From positions 372,001 through 436,000 of the forward strand of contig NZ_LRFC01000038.1 in the NCBI RefSeq assembly GCF_001619875.1: a DNA stretch of 64,000 bases, written 5' to 3'. The notes under the pieces are model-generated. The model made no database searches and was not told the DNA's origin. It worked only from the letters and a program-made list of their open reading frames with translations. Below are positions 50,350-60,342 of the stretch, piece after piece. The position numbers were made by a program, and so were the translations under genes. Source of the DNA: Fictibacillus phosphorivorans (GTDB taxonomy: Bacteria > Bacillota > Bacilli > Bacillales > Fictibacillaceae). Every line of letters starts with the position of its first letter. Position 1 is the stretch's first letter.

Positions 50350-50799
50350 TTATAATTCCGTATTCCATTCTTCTTTTACAACAGATTTTAGTACATCAAT
50401 AGCTTCTTGGTTCTGATCAAGAATTTCTTGATACTCTTTATCGTCAGTTTTGAAGTTTTGATCTACTTCAATTTCATAAGATCTTTCAGCTGCATCATCC
50501 GTTACGATGATCCCAGATCTTAAATTTCCTCCGTACAGAGGTACCCATATAATTAAGTCTACCTTATCCTTAATATTTGTAACGGAAAGGTTAGTGTAAG
50601 ATTGGAATAAAGGAGCCTCATATACACAAAGCACCATGTCTGTTCTGTTTTTACAATAATCACCCAATGCATTCTTTTCAAAACCTTCAGCATAGCTTTT
50701 CTTTATTTTACTATTGGCATACGAATGAACGCCATAATAAGAACCTAAAGAAACAACAATTACTGCTATAATCCCTAAAATAACTTTTTTATAGTTCAA
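50350..50799 (-). CDS. Membrane-anchored protein of the bacteriocin operon
   Basis: 149 residues: one N-terminal membrane segment (about 5-26), then an acidic extracytoplasmic domain with two Cys (DYCKNRTDMVLCVYEAP). It overlaps the ATPase gene by 11 bp and so belongs to the same operon, probably acting in immunity. Not recognised outside this context. Confidence 0.6.
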   Translation of the reverse strand: MNYKKVILGIIAVIVVSLGSYYGVHSYANSKIKKSYAEGFEKNALGDYCKNRTDMVLCVYEAPLFQSYTNLSVTNIKDKVDLIIWVPLYGGNLRSGIIVTDDAAERSYEIEVDQNFKTDDKEYQEILDQNQEAIDVLKSVVKEEWNTEL

Positions 50800-51397
50800 T
50801 TATATTTCCTCCAAGCTTTTTTAAGTTTTCATCATGTGTTACCATCAAAATGGTCTTTCCTGATTCATTTAACTCTTTGATATGCTTCATAATAATGCTG
50901 GCGTTATAGCTATCTAAACTTCCTGTTGGTTCATCCGCCAAAACGATGGTGCATTTTTTCATTAATAGTCTCGCAATTGCAATTCTCTGTTGCTCCCCGC
51001 CGGACAAGGTGAATATCTTTCTTTTCTCGTAACCGCTCAATCCAACTTTGTCTAAAACAGATGCAACCGTTACATCATTACGATATTTTTTATCAATCAT
51101 CAGTATGTTTTCTTCAACTGTCTTGTACTCTACTAAAGCAAAGTTTTGAAAAAGAAACCCCATTTTTTCTCTGTATAGTTTAATAATGTGATCATTAACA
51201 GATAAATCTAGGTTATCAATAAGTATTTTGCCAGAGTCAAGCGGTTCTAATCCACCTATCATGTTTAATAGTGTTGTTTTACCACTTCCACTCTTACCGC
51301 TGAATACTACAAATTCACCCTGCTGTATAGAACAGGAGAAATTGCTGAATATTGCACGCTCACCAAAACGTTTAGATAGATTATCAATTTGTATCAA
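50789..51397 (-). CDS. Bacteriocin-associated ABC transporter ATP-binding protein
   Basis: 202 residues of the MacB/LolD-type class: Walker A SGKSGSGKTT (about 33-42), Q-loop LFQNFALVE, signature LSGGEQQR, Walker B IVLADEPTGSLD, His in VTHDE. This size and class matches the ATPase found with lactococcin-972-type bacteriocins. AGG-type start close to the permease stop (1-bp gap). Confidence 0.85.
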   Translation of the reverse strand: MIQIDNLSKRFGERAIFSNFSCSIQQGEFVVFSGKSGSGKTTLLNMIGGLEPLDSGKILIDNLDLSVNDHIIKLYREKMGFLFQNFALVEYKTVEENILMIDKKYRNDVTVASVLDKVGLSGYEKRKIFTLSGGEQQRIAIARLLMKKCTIVLADEPTGSLDSYNASIIMKHIKELNESGKTILMVTHDENLKKLGGNIIEL

Positions 51398-51398
51398 T

Positions 51399-53378
51399 TT
51401 AAATACCGCCTTTTAATACACGTGGTATACTGATTTTTTCGTATTTGTTTATAAACAATAAAAGAATGACACACGTATTAATCAACACAATTAGACTTGC
51501 AATAGCCACATATAATACTGAAAAACTATAAAATAATAACTTTCCTGCCAGAGCAGTAAGAACGCCTATAATAAATGCACTAATTAACAATCTAAATAAT
51601 CCTTTATATCTTCTTAAAAGAGTTTTACCGAATATCTTATCAATTGTTATCTCAACAGCCCTTGAATTAAAATCCATCTTTAATATGGCTGACAATGAAA
51701 TATTAAACAAGATCATGATGGTTACACTTAAAATAATATTGATGATAAGTACTAAGACTTTTTCAGCTCTTTTTTCCAAGTACAGATCTTTAACCTTATT
51801 TTTATAGAACACTTCGTTTTCATATCCTATACTTTTTATAAAATGATTAAAGTCACTTTCTTTATTAAACTTAACTAATGAATTAAATACATAACCGCTT
51901 AATTTTTCACTTGGCAGCACGCTATGGGTATCTAAGATGATGATCGGGTTTTCTTTGTAATTATCCGCCAAGTTGTCCATGTTGATATCATGTATCAATA
52001 ATTTATAGGAATCTTGAATCGTAATAATTTCAAACGTTTCATTATCTTTATTTAATAAGAAATCCACTTCATCACTGTTTGTTTCATCGTAAATACCTTT
52101 CTGTTTCAACTCATCGTTTGAATATTTAGAGATAATATAATATGTATCCTTTTTGAGTCTATCAACATTCACACCTAATTCTTCAAGGTCCCTTTTTGCG
52201 TATTTATTCAAAAAGACAATAGATTCTTCAGTGTTTACCATACTGGAAGCAATTCCGCCATTATTTGAAAAATCAAAGGATAAGTACATACGAAATTGAT
52301 CAAGATTTTCATTATAAAATTTAACTGCATACGCTTCATCCGTATCCATATTGGTTTCTTTTGTATATTCTTTAAAAAAGAATAAAACATTCTCATATTT
52401 ATTAAACTTCTCCCAACTATCTTTTTGATTAATAGTTAGTATTGCATCGTGCATCGTTTTGAAATTGAATGTTAAAATTAAGATCGACATGATGGAAATA
52501 ATCGATAATACAAAAAAAGCGAATAACTTGTAGCCAGCTGTGTAATAGCTTCTTACAAATGTCTTTTTTACATCTAACTTGAAAAGTAGAAGATAAAGGC
52601 TATTTGAGCAAAGTATAATAAATAGGATTGTTAAAACCGTAATGATCATGAATTTATATGATTCCGTTATAGCCATTCCACCTAATAATCCTATTATTGC
52701 AGCACATAAGATTGTAAATGAATTTGTACCTATTAAGGGTATTACTACATTTTTCTTATCAGTGCCATTTAGGTATCGAATTAAAGCTTCTTTTTTATAG
52801 TTACTAACTTCAAAAAATGTGAAAAAAATTATGATCAAAAAAACGAATATCCAAGCTGCAGTAATCATAAATGGAGCGTCATTCGAATAGCTATTGTCAG
52901 AAGGTTTGCTCATTCCATATTTGTCATTAGTCGCTGACCGTAATTTCTCTACATTGGTTTTAGTACCAAAGACATAATAGCTTTTTTCGTTTATATTAAT
53001 AATTTCTTGGAATGGCTTAAATACAATTTTCCTTTTGCCGCTTACTAATGAACTGAATTTCGAGTTATCTTTTTTCGCCAATATTCTATCTTTAATAAAA
53101 TCTTTGTTATGGGGTGAAGCATACACCGTGTAAGTAGCAGAGTTTCTTGAAGTGACATCAGAAGAAATAACATAAATTTTCAAATCAAAATCTTTACTGT
53201 ATTTCTCCAGATCACGAACATACTCTTGTTTTAGCTTCTTATCCTTTACATCTGTCTGGTATATGAAATTACTCTCAAAAACCTTTCCATCTAAATAATA
53301 AATATACGAATCCCCAATAATTGTAAAAACAATTAAAAATAGAAAAGAAAAAAAGGTAAGCTTTTTTTTGTTAATCAT
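51399..53378 (-). CDS. Bacteriocin-associated integral membrane protein (DUF1430/FtsX-like)
   Basis: 659 residues: an N-terminal membrane segment, a large extracytoplasmic domain, three central segments (about 165-265), another extracytoplasmic domain and three C-terminal segments, the layout of the seven-pass membrane protein that accompanies lactococcin 972 (DUF1430 type). AAGGAG precedes the ATG. With the ATPase it probably forms a MacB-like pump that gives immunity or exports the peptide. Confidence 0.82.
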   Translation of the reverse strand: MINKKKLTFFSFLFLIVFTIIGDSYIYYLDGKVFESNFIYQTDVKDKKLKQEYVRDLEKYSKDFDLKIYVISSDVTSRNSATYTVYASPHNKDFIKDRILAKKDNSKFSSLVSGKRKIVFKPFQEIININEKSYYVFGTKTNVEKLRSATNDKYGMSKPSDNSYSNDAPFMITAAWIFVFLIIIFFTFFEVSNYKKEALIRYLNGTDKKNVVIPLIGTNSFTILCAAIIGLLGGMAITESYKFMIITVLTILFIILCSNSLYLLLFKLDVKKTFVRSYYTAGYKLFAFFVLSIISIMSILILTFNFKTMHDAILTINQKDSWEKFNKYENVLFFFKEYTKETNMDTDEAYAVKFYNENLDQFRMYLSFDFSNNGGIASSMVNTEESIVFLNKYAKRDLEELGVNVDRLKKDTYYIISKYSNDELKQKGIYDETNSDEVDFLLNKDNETFEIITIQDSYKLLIHDINMDNLADNYKENPIIILDTHSVLPSEKLSGYVFNSLVKFNKESDFNHFIKSIGYENEVFYKNKVKDLYLEKRAEKVLVLIINIILSVTIMILFNISLSAILKMDFNSRAVEITIDKIFGKTLLRRYKGLFRLLISAFIIGVLTALAGKLLFYSFSVLYVAIASLIVLINTCVILLLFINKYEKISIPRVLKGGI

Positions 53379-54016
53379 AGTTACTCCTTGAACTAAAATA
53401 ATCTGTTATGGAAGAAGTGAATAACTGTAAATTAAGTTATAAGTAAAATGAACCTTACCTACACCTATGAAAGAATCCGTAAATAAATAACCTTTGAATC
53501 CATACACCCCTCTTCACTTTCGTATTTTCCATTATATTACTTTTATTAATTCCTTAATATATTTTTTACAAAAAACAACAATTTTTGAGAAAATAGACCT
53601 TGTTAGACCTCGTCAAATAAGATATCTAGTCATAAGTAACTATAAATAGCCAGAATTCATGTTGGAATCAGGAGTGCTATATCGTCATTCCATACGGAAT
53701 TCTTCAAAGAAAAGCATCTTTGGACATGAGATTTGGATTCATAGATACGAATCAAGCAAGGGAAGGATTATATGGATTAAGGGTCAATATACCGATGGGA
53801 AATAACCGAAGATAAACCGTGTACATTGGTCAGAGGATGACCAGTGATGATAGCGAACGAGTAATTTTTTATTACCTAAACTTTTTAATAAAAAATAAAA
53901 ATATTGTCGTTTTTTGGTAGCTGAATATGGTATAATACAGCAGATTGTTTTATGTTTTTTACTATTTTAGGAAAAAGTGTAACGGTTTGCAATACACAGA
54001 ATAGGTGTGTTTTTTC
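53379..54016. other. Intergenic region between divergent operons
   Basis: About 640 bp. TGGTATAAT (extended -10, TATAAT at 53931-53936) is a likely promoter for the glycosyltransferase at 54017. A 48-codon frame at about 53659 lacks a ribosome binding site and is not called. Nothing else is recognised. Confidence 0.5.
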
Positions 54017-55255
54017 ATGAAAAAAGTACTGATTATCACACAAAATTTCTATCCCGAGATTGGCAGTGCTGCTAATCGTATAACGAATATTTATAACGAG
54101 TTAAAAGATAAGGGATATGACGTCACAATACTTACTACAGAACCAAGCTACCCAAACCGCAACCTATATAAAGATACTGATTTTTGGAATGATCAAGGTC
54201 AGATGAATGATGTTGTTAGAATTCATACAAATACCCGCAGATATACGAGCAGTATTTTCAATCGACTGCTTCTTTATTTGGAGGTTGCGTTAAAGTTCAT
54301 CTTAAAAATCAAGAAGATGAATACGAAATATGATTTTGTTTTTGTATCTACTCCGCCTATATTCGTTGGGTTAGCAGGACTTTTTGCTAAACATAAATTC
54401 AGTTCTAAACTGATTTTAGATGTCAGGGATCTATGGCCCGAATCCTTGCTCGGTGTAGGTGTTTTCACAAACAAATTTGTACTTAAATTGGCATTCGCCT
54501 TAGAGATGTTTCTATATAAAAAAGCAGATCACATCATCGTAAACAGTGAGGGCTTTATATCTTATATTGCAGCTAAAGGAATCCACAAAAAACGTATACA
54601 ATTTATGCCGAATTCGTTGACAGAGGCTGAACTTAACTCCTCACTTCTGCAAGGTGCAAATGATAAGATCGAAGTTATTTATACAGGGAATATAGGATTA
54701 GCACAAGATATCAGTAAGTTGATAGAAGTAGCAGAGCTGTTAAAATCTTATACATTTATTCGGTTCAAAGTAATCGGTTATGGCTATAAGCGATCTGAAC
54801 TCAAACAATTAATAGAAGAGAAGGGATTACAGAATATCGTATTCCTTAAGGCTCTAAATAGAAAGAACGCACTTAAAGAAGTAGCTTCATCTCATATCGC
54901 TTATGTTAGCCTTGTGGAAGAGACTGTCTTTAAGAAAGTGTTGCCTGGTAAGATTATTGACTACATGTCAATGGGGAAACCGATTGTTGGAGATGTTTCC
55001 GGTTATGCAAAAGAGGTCATTGAAAAAGCACAATGCGGGTTGACTTCAAACGATCGATCTGTTGAGATACTCGCCCAGCAAATCGTGAAACTTGCTAATG
55101 ATGCAGTGCTGCGTGAAGAGTATGGACGAAACGGTCATCGATTTGCTTTTGAAAACTTAAGATGGAAAAAGAATATAAACGTACTTATTAATATGTTGGA
55201 GGAAAGAAATGAGTCAGAAAGTATGCATGTTCGTATGGAACCACTTCACAAATGA
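54017..55255 (+). CDS. Glycosyltransferase family 4 (WbuB-like)
   Basis: 412 residues from the ATG at 54017 (AGGTGTG upstream; GTG at 54005 overlaps it). N-terminus LIITQNFYPEIGSAANRITNIYNELKDKGYDVTILTTEP, acceptor block LDVRDLWPESLLGVGVF, donor block VIYTGNIGLAQDISKLIEVAELL and LPGKIIDYMSMGKPIVGDVSGYA, typical WbuB/Lpt-type GT4. Its 3' end overlaps the next glycosyltransferase by 47 bp. Confidence 0.85.
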   Translation: MKKVLIITQNFYPEIGSAANRITNIYNELKDKGYDVTILTTEPSYPNRNLYKDTDFWNDQGQMNDVVRIHTNTRRYTSSIFNRLLLYLEVALKFILKIKKMNTKYDFVFVSTPPIFVGLAGLFAKHKFSSKLILDVRDLWPESLLGVGVFTNKFVLKLAFALEMFLYKKADHIIVNSEGFISYIAAKGIHKKRIQFMPNSLTEAELNSSLLQGANDKIEVIYTGNIGLAQDISKLIEVAELLKSYTFIRFKVIGYGYKRSELKQLIEEKGLQNIVFLKALNRKNALKEVASSHIAYVSLVEETVFKKVLPGKIIDYMSMGKPIVGDVSGYAKEVIEKAQCGLTSNDRSVEILAQQIVKLANDAVLREEYGRNGHRFAFENLRWKKNINVLINMLEERNESESMHVRMEPLHK

Positions 55256-56507
55256 CGCACGTGTGCTACGGGAATGCACAGCGTTATCTGAAGCGGGTTA
55301 TGAAGTTGATCTCATCGCTATCCATGATTGGAAGCAGCCAAACATGGCAAAACGTGAAAAGAGAAACGAGAACTTTAACTTAATCCGTGTAAACAACCGT
55401 TTAAAGATCTTAGGTGTGGCAAACAGAGTGAAAAGAATCGCCATGCGTAATATTGTTACAAAAGCAGCATCCGTATTGTTTGCAGCTTTAGCTCTATGGC
55501 AAGCTCCTATTGTTACGTTAATTTTATTAGCATTATTCAGCATGCTGATTGTTAAGAAAATAAGACAAAATCTATCAAGAAGCTACATTGCGTCTCAAAT
55601 GATTTATCATGGTTTAAAACGCAATTATTCTATATATCATTCCAATGACCTAAACACACTTCCACAAGGTGTTCTCTGTTCTAAGATTTTAACTTTTAAA
55701 AGGAAGAAACTCATCTACGATTCACATGAGATTCAAACAAGTCGGACAGGTTATAACAGCAAATGGTACGGAATTGCTGAAAATTTTTATCTGAAATTTG
55801 TTGATGTTACGATTCATGAAAACCATACCCGTGCAGCTTATCACGAAAAACTGTATGGAACGTATCCAGAGGTTCTTCATAACTATCCTTTCGTCCAAAG
55901 ACCTGAACTGAACGATAGTGTGAACATGCATGAGCTTTTAGGTTTACCAAAAGACGAACCAATACTTCTCTACCAAGGCGGTATTCAAATCGGACGAGGC
56001 CTTGAGAAGATTGTAGAAGCTGTTCCAATGTTTAAACGGGGAACGATGGTATTCATTGGTGATGGTAAACAAAAGCCATCCCTGCAAAAACGGGTTATAG
56101 AGCTAGGTTTAGAAGATAAGATAAGATTCATAGATAAGATTCCGGTTGAACAGCTGCTGCATTACACGCGAAATGCTTACTTAGGTTTCCAAGTTCTCAA
56201 TAACATTTGTTACAACCATTATTCTGCTTCATCCAACAAACTGTTTGAATATATGATGTGTGGAATTCCAGTAGTTGCGTGCAGTTTCCCAGAGATTAAG
56301 AAAGTAGTCGAAGGAAACCAAACGGGAATATGTATTGACTCCCATTCGCCAGAATCTATTGCAGAAGGTGTGAACTTCTTGTTAGACAATCCTGATGTTC
56401 ACCAGCAGATGAAAGAGAACTGTTTTACGGCTAGACATAAATATAATTGGGATGTTGAGAAAGAGAATTTCCTTAAAATATACAAAAAATGCAATTATGC
56501 TGTTTAA
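55209..56507 (+). CDS. Glycosyltransferase family 4 with internal membrane hairpin
   Basis: 432 residues, ATG at 55209 with TTGGAGG upstream. N-terminus VCMFVWNHFTNDARVLRECTALSEAGYEVDLIAIH, a hydrophobic hairpin (about 84-115) not usual in soluble GT4 proteins, then IYHSNDLNTLPQG, YDSHEIQTSR, ILLYQGGIQIGRGLEKIVEA, FEYMMCGIPVVACSFPEIKKVVEG. Probably attached to the membrane. Co-transcribed with the preceding gene. Confidence 0.82.
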   Translation: MSQKVCMFVWNHFTNDARVLRECTALSEAGYEVDLIAIHDWKQPNMAKREKRNENFNLIRVNNRLKILGVANRVKRIAMRNIVTKAASVLFAALALWQAPIVTLILLALFSMLIVKKIRQNLSRSYIASQMIYHGLKRNYSIYHSNDLNTLPQGVLCSKILTFKRKKLIYDSHEIQTSRTGYNSKWYGIAENFYLKFVDVTIHENHTRAAYHEKLYGTYPEVLHNYPFVQRPELNDSVNMHELLGLPKDEPILLYQGGIQIGRGLEKIVEAVPMFKRGTMVFIGDGKQKPSLQKRVIELGLEDKIRFIDKIPVEQLLHYTRNAYLGFQVLNNICYNHYSASSNKLFEYMMCGIPVVACSFPEIKKVVEGNQTGICIDSHSPESIAEGVNFLLDNPDVHQQMKENCFTARHKYNWDVEKENFLKIYKKCNYAV

Positions 56508-56739
56508 AATACCTGTACTATAAAACTTAATAACAATTCCAATTTTATCTAAAAGGCCTCTTATTATTTTACTTACTTTGGTACATATACCAAAGTCTTC
56601 GATAAGCAATTTGGTGTTATGGGTACTTTTGAAGTAGTAATCGTTAAAGGGAACTTATATAAGCTTAATAAATCTATATCAAAAATAAAAATATAACATC
56701 GAACCTAAACTAGTAAGGGTTTGGAAGGGACTCGTAAAT

Positions 56740-57888
56740 ATGTCTACAAAACTAAAAGTAATGACGATCTTTGGAACAAGACCTGAAGCGATTAAAATGG
56801 CACCACTTGTTCTAGAACTTGAAAAACATGAAGAAATTGAATCCATTGTTACCGTAACCGCGCAGCACCGTGAAATGCTGGATCAAGTTCTTGAGATCTT
56901 TAACATTACGCCAGGTCATGACCTAAACATTATGAAGGATCGTCAAACGCTTATTGAAGTAACAAGCCGAGCACTTGAAGGTCTGGATCGCGTTATGAAA
57001 GGAGAGAAGCCGGATATCGTGTTAGTTCATGGTGATACAACGACAACATTTGTTGCAAGTCTAGCGGCTTTTTATAACCAAATTGCGGTAGGTCATGTTG
57101 AAGCGGGACTTCGTACGTGGAACAAGTACTCACCATACCCAGAAGAGATGAACCGTCAGTTAACGGGCGTAATGGCAGATCTTCATTTCGCACCGACAGA
57201 CATTGCAGCACGTAATTTACTTGATGAGAAAAAGTCGGGAGATCATATTTTTGTAACAGGGAATACAGCAATTGATGCGCTGAAAACGACGGTTGCTGAA
57301 GAATATCACCATGAAGTTCTTGAAAAGCTAGGTGATGATCGTCTAATCCTTCTAACGGCTCACCGTCGTGAAAACTTAGGTGAACCGATGCGCAACATGT
57401 TCCGTGCGATCAAGCGTTTGGTGGAAGAGTACGATGACATTCAAGTGGTATACCCTGTACATTTAAACCCGGTGGTAAGAGAAACTGCAGATGAAATCTT
57501 AGCGAACGATCCTAGAATTCATTTGATTGAGCCACTTGGCGTAGTAGACTTCCATAACTTTGCGTCTCGCGCTCATATCATTTTGACAGACAGCGGCGGC
57601 GTACAAGAAGAAGCACCATCACTAGGTGTTCCTGTATTGGTTCTTCGTGATACAACAGAGCGTCCTGAAGGAATTCAAGCAGGAACGCTGAAGCTTGCCG
57701 GAACGGAAGAAGAAGACATTTACTCGCTAGCTAAAGAATTGTTAACGGATGAAGAAGAGTACGCAAGAATGTCCCAAGCGTCCAACCCTTATGGTGATGG
57801 AGAGGCATCTCGCCGTATTGTTGAAGCAATCCTCTATCATTTCGAGAAAAATACTGAACGTCCAGAAAGTTTTTATGTGAACGTATAA
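56740..57888 (+). CDS. mnaA: UDP-N-acetylglucosamine 2-epimerase
   Basis: 382 residues, full length for non-hydrolysing WecB/MnaA: IFGTRPEAIKMAPLVLEL, TAQHREMLDQVL, VHGDTTTTFVASLAAFY, GHVEAGLRT, PYPEEMNRQL, TGNTAIDAL, TAHRRENLGEP, PVHLNPVVR, LTDSGGVQEEAPSLGVPVLVLRDTTERPEG. Interconverts UDP-GlcNAc and UDP-ManNAc for teichoic acid linkage units or capsule. GGAAGGGA precedes the ATG. A terminator follows. Confidence 0.93.
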   Translation: MSTKLKVMTIFGTRPEAIKMAPLVLELEKHEEIESIVTVTAQHREMLDQVLEIFNITPGHDLNIMKDRQTLIEVTSRALEGLDRVMKGEKPDIVLVHGDTTTTFVASLAAFYNQIAVGHVEAGLRTWNKYSPYPEEMNRQLTGVMADLHFAPTDIAARNLLDEKKSGDHIFVTGNTAIDALKTTVAEEYHHEVLEKLGDDRLILLTAHRRENLGEPMRNMFRAIKRLVEEYDDIQVVYPVHLNPVVRETADEILANDPRIHLIEPLGVVDFHNFASRAHIILTDSGGVQEEAPSLGVPVLVLRDTTERPEGIQAGTLKLAGTEEEDIYSLAKELLTDEEEYARMSQASNPYGDGEASRRIVEAILYHFEKNTERPESFYVNV

Positions 57889-57894
57889 TAAGTA

Positions 57895-57932
57895 GGAGCT
57901 GACTTCAATTAAGAAGTTAGCTCCTCTTTTTT
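57895..57932 (+). terminator. Terminator after mnaA
   Basis: GGAGCTgACTTC / GAAGTtAGCTCC stem followed by TCTTTTTT. Confidence 0.85.
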
Positions 57933-57985
57933 AGGTATAATTGTCCTGTATGTGTTTAATTGTAAATTTTTTATAACAAAACAGG

Positions 57986-58013
57986 TTGTAAAATTCTGAT
58001 AATTTTGTATAAT
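57986..58013 (+). promoter_or_regulatory. Sigma-A promoter of the ABC importer operon
   Basis: TTGTAA (57986-57991), 16 bp, TATAAT (58008-58013). Confidence 0.7.
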
Positions 58014-58046
58014 GGAAGTAATCGAATACGGACGGGAAGAGACCAT

Positions 58047-58112
58047 GAGAAGAAACCCAATTTGTAATCCTTTCTTTTGAAAGGGTTTACATTGGTGTTT
58101 CTTCTCTTTTTT
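58047..58112 (+). promoter_or_regulatory. Leader hairpin/terminator, candidate GlpP antitermination target
   Basis: A long stem with GAGAAGAAAC (58047-58056) and GTTTCTTCTC (58097-58106) as outer arms and further inner pairing, followed by T6. It lies between the promoter and the substrate-binding protein gene. In B. subtilis, GlpP with glycerol-3-phosphate prevents termination at inverted repeats of this kind in glp leaders; glpP is in this window. Confidence 0.6.
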
Positions 58113-58154
58113 CTTTGCCCGAAAATCGATCATAAACTTATAGGGGGTTGAACC

Positions 58155-59189
58155 ATGAAAAGGTCTTTATCCATTTTTACTTCTTTAATTTTAATGATGA
58201 GTATACTCTTGCTCACGGCGTGTGCAGGGGATCAAGAGTCTGGAGATGGCGGAGGTAAAGGAAAGATTACGTTTTATTCTCCAGAAACACCTGATATGAC
58301 AAAAGAACTTGGGCAAAAATTTGAAGAGCTGCATGGTGGCTCTGTTAACGTGCAATACGCGGGTACGAACGTATTGGTGAACCGTATGATGGCGGAAAAA
58401 GACAATCCACAAGGTGATGTTTGGTACGGAGGCGGAGGAATTCTTCCGTTTGAAGCAGCTGTTGACAAAGGCATTATCGGAAAATACATTCCTGACTTTG
58501 CGAAAGATTGGGATACGGTGGAAAACGGAATTAAAGTAATGCATCAAGACGGCAAGTATGTAGGTGTTGAAGTATTCGTACTCGGTTTTGCTTATAACAC
58601 GGACCTTGTAAAACCAGAAGAAGCACCAAAGACTTGGGATGACCTGCTTGATCCGAAATGGAAAGGTAAAATTCAGTTCTCAAACCCAGCAGCATCTGGT
58701 ACAGCAACGCTTATGGTGTTGAACCAAATGATGCAACGCGGTGAGGCAGAAGGTTGGGACTACTTCAAAAAGTTAGTGGATCAAGCAAACTCTATGCCGG
58801 ATTCAGGATCTGCTCCAACGAAAGCCGTATCTATGGGTGAAGCACACATCGGTGTTGGATTCGACTTTATGGCTTACGAGCAAAAGGCAAAAGGGGAGAG
58901 CGTTGACTTCGTTGTGCCTGATAAGACGCCAATCCTTGTTAACCCGGTTTCAATCGTTGAAGGCGGACCAAACCCTGAAGGCGGGAAGAAGCTGATCGAT
59001 TTCTTGCTCTCTAAAGAAGGACAACAAATTTTAGCGAACTGGTACCATATCCCGATCAATCCAGATGTGGAATCCAAGACTCCTCTTACACTTGAAAAAG
59101 TAAAATCTCATGCTGTCGATCTTGATATTGATTGGGTAAATGAGAACTACGACCGCGTAAGAAACGAGTGGAAAGAGAAATTTCAGTAA
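58155..59189 (+). CDS. ABC transporter substrate-binding lipoprotein
   Basis: 344 residues: lipoprotein signal with lipobox LTAC (Cys23), Gly-rich linker, then a bacterial extracellular solute-binding domain (ITFYSPETPDMTKELGQKFEE, GDVWYGGGGILPFEAAVDKGII, DLLDPKWKGKIQFSNPAASGT, KLIDFLLSKEGQQILANWYHIPI). Relatives are usually annotated for iron or 2-aminoethylphosphonate. GlpP, a HAD phosphatase and a possible GlpP leader point here to a glycerol-phosphate compound instead. GGGGG precedes the ATG. Confidence 0.85.
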   Translation: MKRSLSIFTSLILMMSILLLTACAGDQESGDGGGKGKITFYSPETPDMTKELGQKFEELHGGSVNVQYAGTNVLVNRMMAEKDNPQGDVWYGGGGILPFEAAVDKGIIGKYIPDFAKDWDTVENGIKVMHQDGKYVGVEVFVLGFAYNTDLVKPEEAPKTWDDLLDPKWKGKIQFSNPAASGTATLMVLNQMMQRGEAEGWDYFKKLVDQANSMPDSGSAPTKAVSMGEAHIGVGFDFMAYEQKAKGESVDFVVPDKTPILVNPVSIVEGGPNPEGGKKLIDFLLSKEGQQILANWYHIPINPDVESKTPLTLEKVKSHAVDLDIDWVNENYDRVRNEWKEKFQ

Positions 59190-59211
59190 TACACATTAGG
59201 GGTGGTAGAGG

Positions 59212-60342
59212 ATGGGTTCAGTTAAAGTTTCACAACTAACAAAAGAGTTTTCTGGTGTTCATGCCTTGAAAAATGTAAACCTGGATATCCAAGAGGGCGA
59301 GTTCTTCGCTCTTCTTGGACCATCAGGCTGCGGTAAAACAACGACGATGAGATGTATCGCGGGCTTTGAACAGCCAACTTCAGGAACCATTCAAATCGGA
59401 GAGGCAAAAGTAAACCATATTCCTCCGAACAAAAGAAACTGTGGGATGGTGTTCCAAAGCTATGCGCTATTTCCGCATATGAACGTATTTGAAAATGTCG
59501 CCTACAGCTTGAACATTAAACAATTAAATTCAAGCAATATTGCGGCAAAACTGCCAATCTATTTAAGGCTTCTTAACAGAAAACTAGGAAAGTATCCGAA
59601 ACCGATCGAGCAAAAGGTAATGGAAATCCTTGAATATGTTGAACTGGATAAGCATGCAACTCGACTCACAAGTGAACTGTCTGGCGGTCAGCAGCAGCGT
59701 GTGGCACTGGCAAGAGCGCTTGTCATGGAGCCAGCTGTACTTTTAATGGATGAACCGTTATCGAACCTGGATCAAAAGCTTCGTCACTCGATGCGTAATA
59801 CGATCCGCCGCATCCAGCAAGATCTCGGAATCACAACGATCTTTGTAACACATGATCAAGAAGAAGCGATGAGTATGGCAGATCGAGTAGCCGTTATGGA
59901 TAGCGGGGAAGTGAAGCAGATCGGAACACCGATTGAGCTATATAGCAGGCCTTCTACACCGTTCATTGCGAATTTTGTCGGTACGTCGAACGTGTTAAAA
60001 GGAACGGTTGTGGGTCAGGAGAATGGCTATTCTGTTGTAAAAGGACACGGCTTTCTTATCAAATCGACAAACCATGTCGAGCAAAAAGAAGTAAACGTGA
60101 TCGTCCGTCCTGAAAACATTAAAGCGTTTAAACCAGGAACGATCAGCTCTGATGAATTAACCAACATCATTGAAGGAACCGTTCTCGTTTCCACCTATCT
60201 TGGTTCAATCGTCCGCTATGACATTAAAGTAGAAGAATACCAGCTCGTGGTGGATACTACGTTTGTTCCAGGTGAGTCAATTCTGACAGAAGGAGAGAAG
60301 GTGCAGTTAACAATCGATCCTGAGAGGGTGTTGTTAATATGA
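59212..60342 (+). CDS. ABC importer ATP-binding protein (PotA/FbpC type)
   Basis: 376 residues: Walker A GPSGCGKTT, Q-loop VFQSYALFPHM, signature LSGGQQQR, Walker B VLLMDEPLSNLD, His in VTHDQEE, then a C-terminal OB-type TOBE domain (VNVIVRPENIKAF ... VQLTIDPERVLLI). About 28 extra residues (about 103-132, a Leu/Lys-rich helix) sit before the signature, longer than in most relatives. ATG overlaps the permease start by 4 bp. Confidence 0.88.
   Translation: MGSVKVSQLTKEFSGVHALKNVNLDIQEGEFFALLGPSGCGKTTTMRCIAGFEQPTSGTIQIGEAKVNHIPPNKRNCGMVFQSYALFPHMNVFENVAYSLNIKQLNSSNIAAKLPIYLRLLNRKLGKYPKPIEQKVMEILEYVELDKHATRLTSELSGGQQQRVALARALVMEPAVLLMDEPLSNLDQKLRHSMRNTIRRIQQDLGITTIFVTHDQEEAMSMADRVAVMDSGEVKQIGTPIELYSRPSTPFIANFVGTSNVLKGTVVGQENGYSVVKGHGFLIKSTNHVEQKEVNVIVRPENIKAFKPGTISSDELTNIIEGTVLVSTYLGSIVRYDIKVEEYQLVVDTTFVPGESILTEGEKVQLTIDPERVLLI

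Noticed and set aside
53659-53802. 48-codon plus-strand frame in the 53.4-54 kb gap
   Set aside because: No ribosome binding site and no recognisable family.
58047-58112. T-box or other known riboswitch in the importer leader
   Set aside because: No T-box sequence or specifier pattern, and no aptamer I know; only a long hairpin with a T-run.
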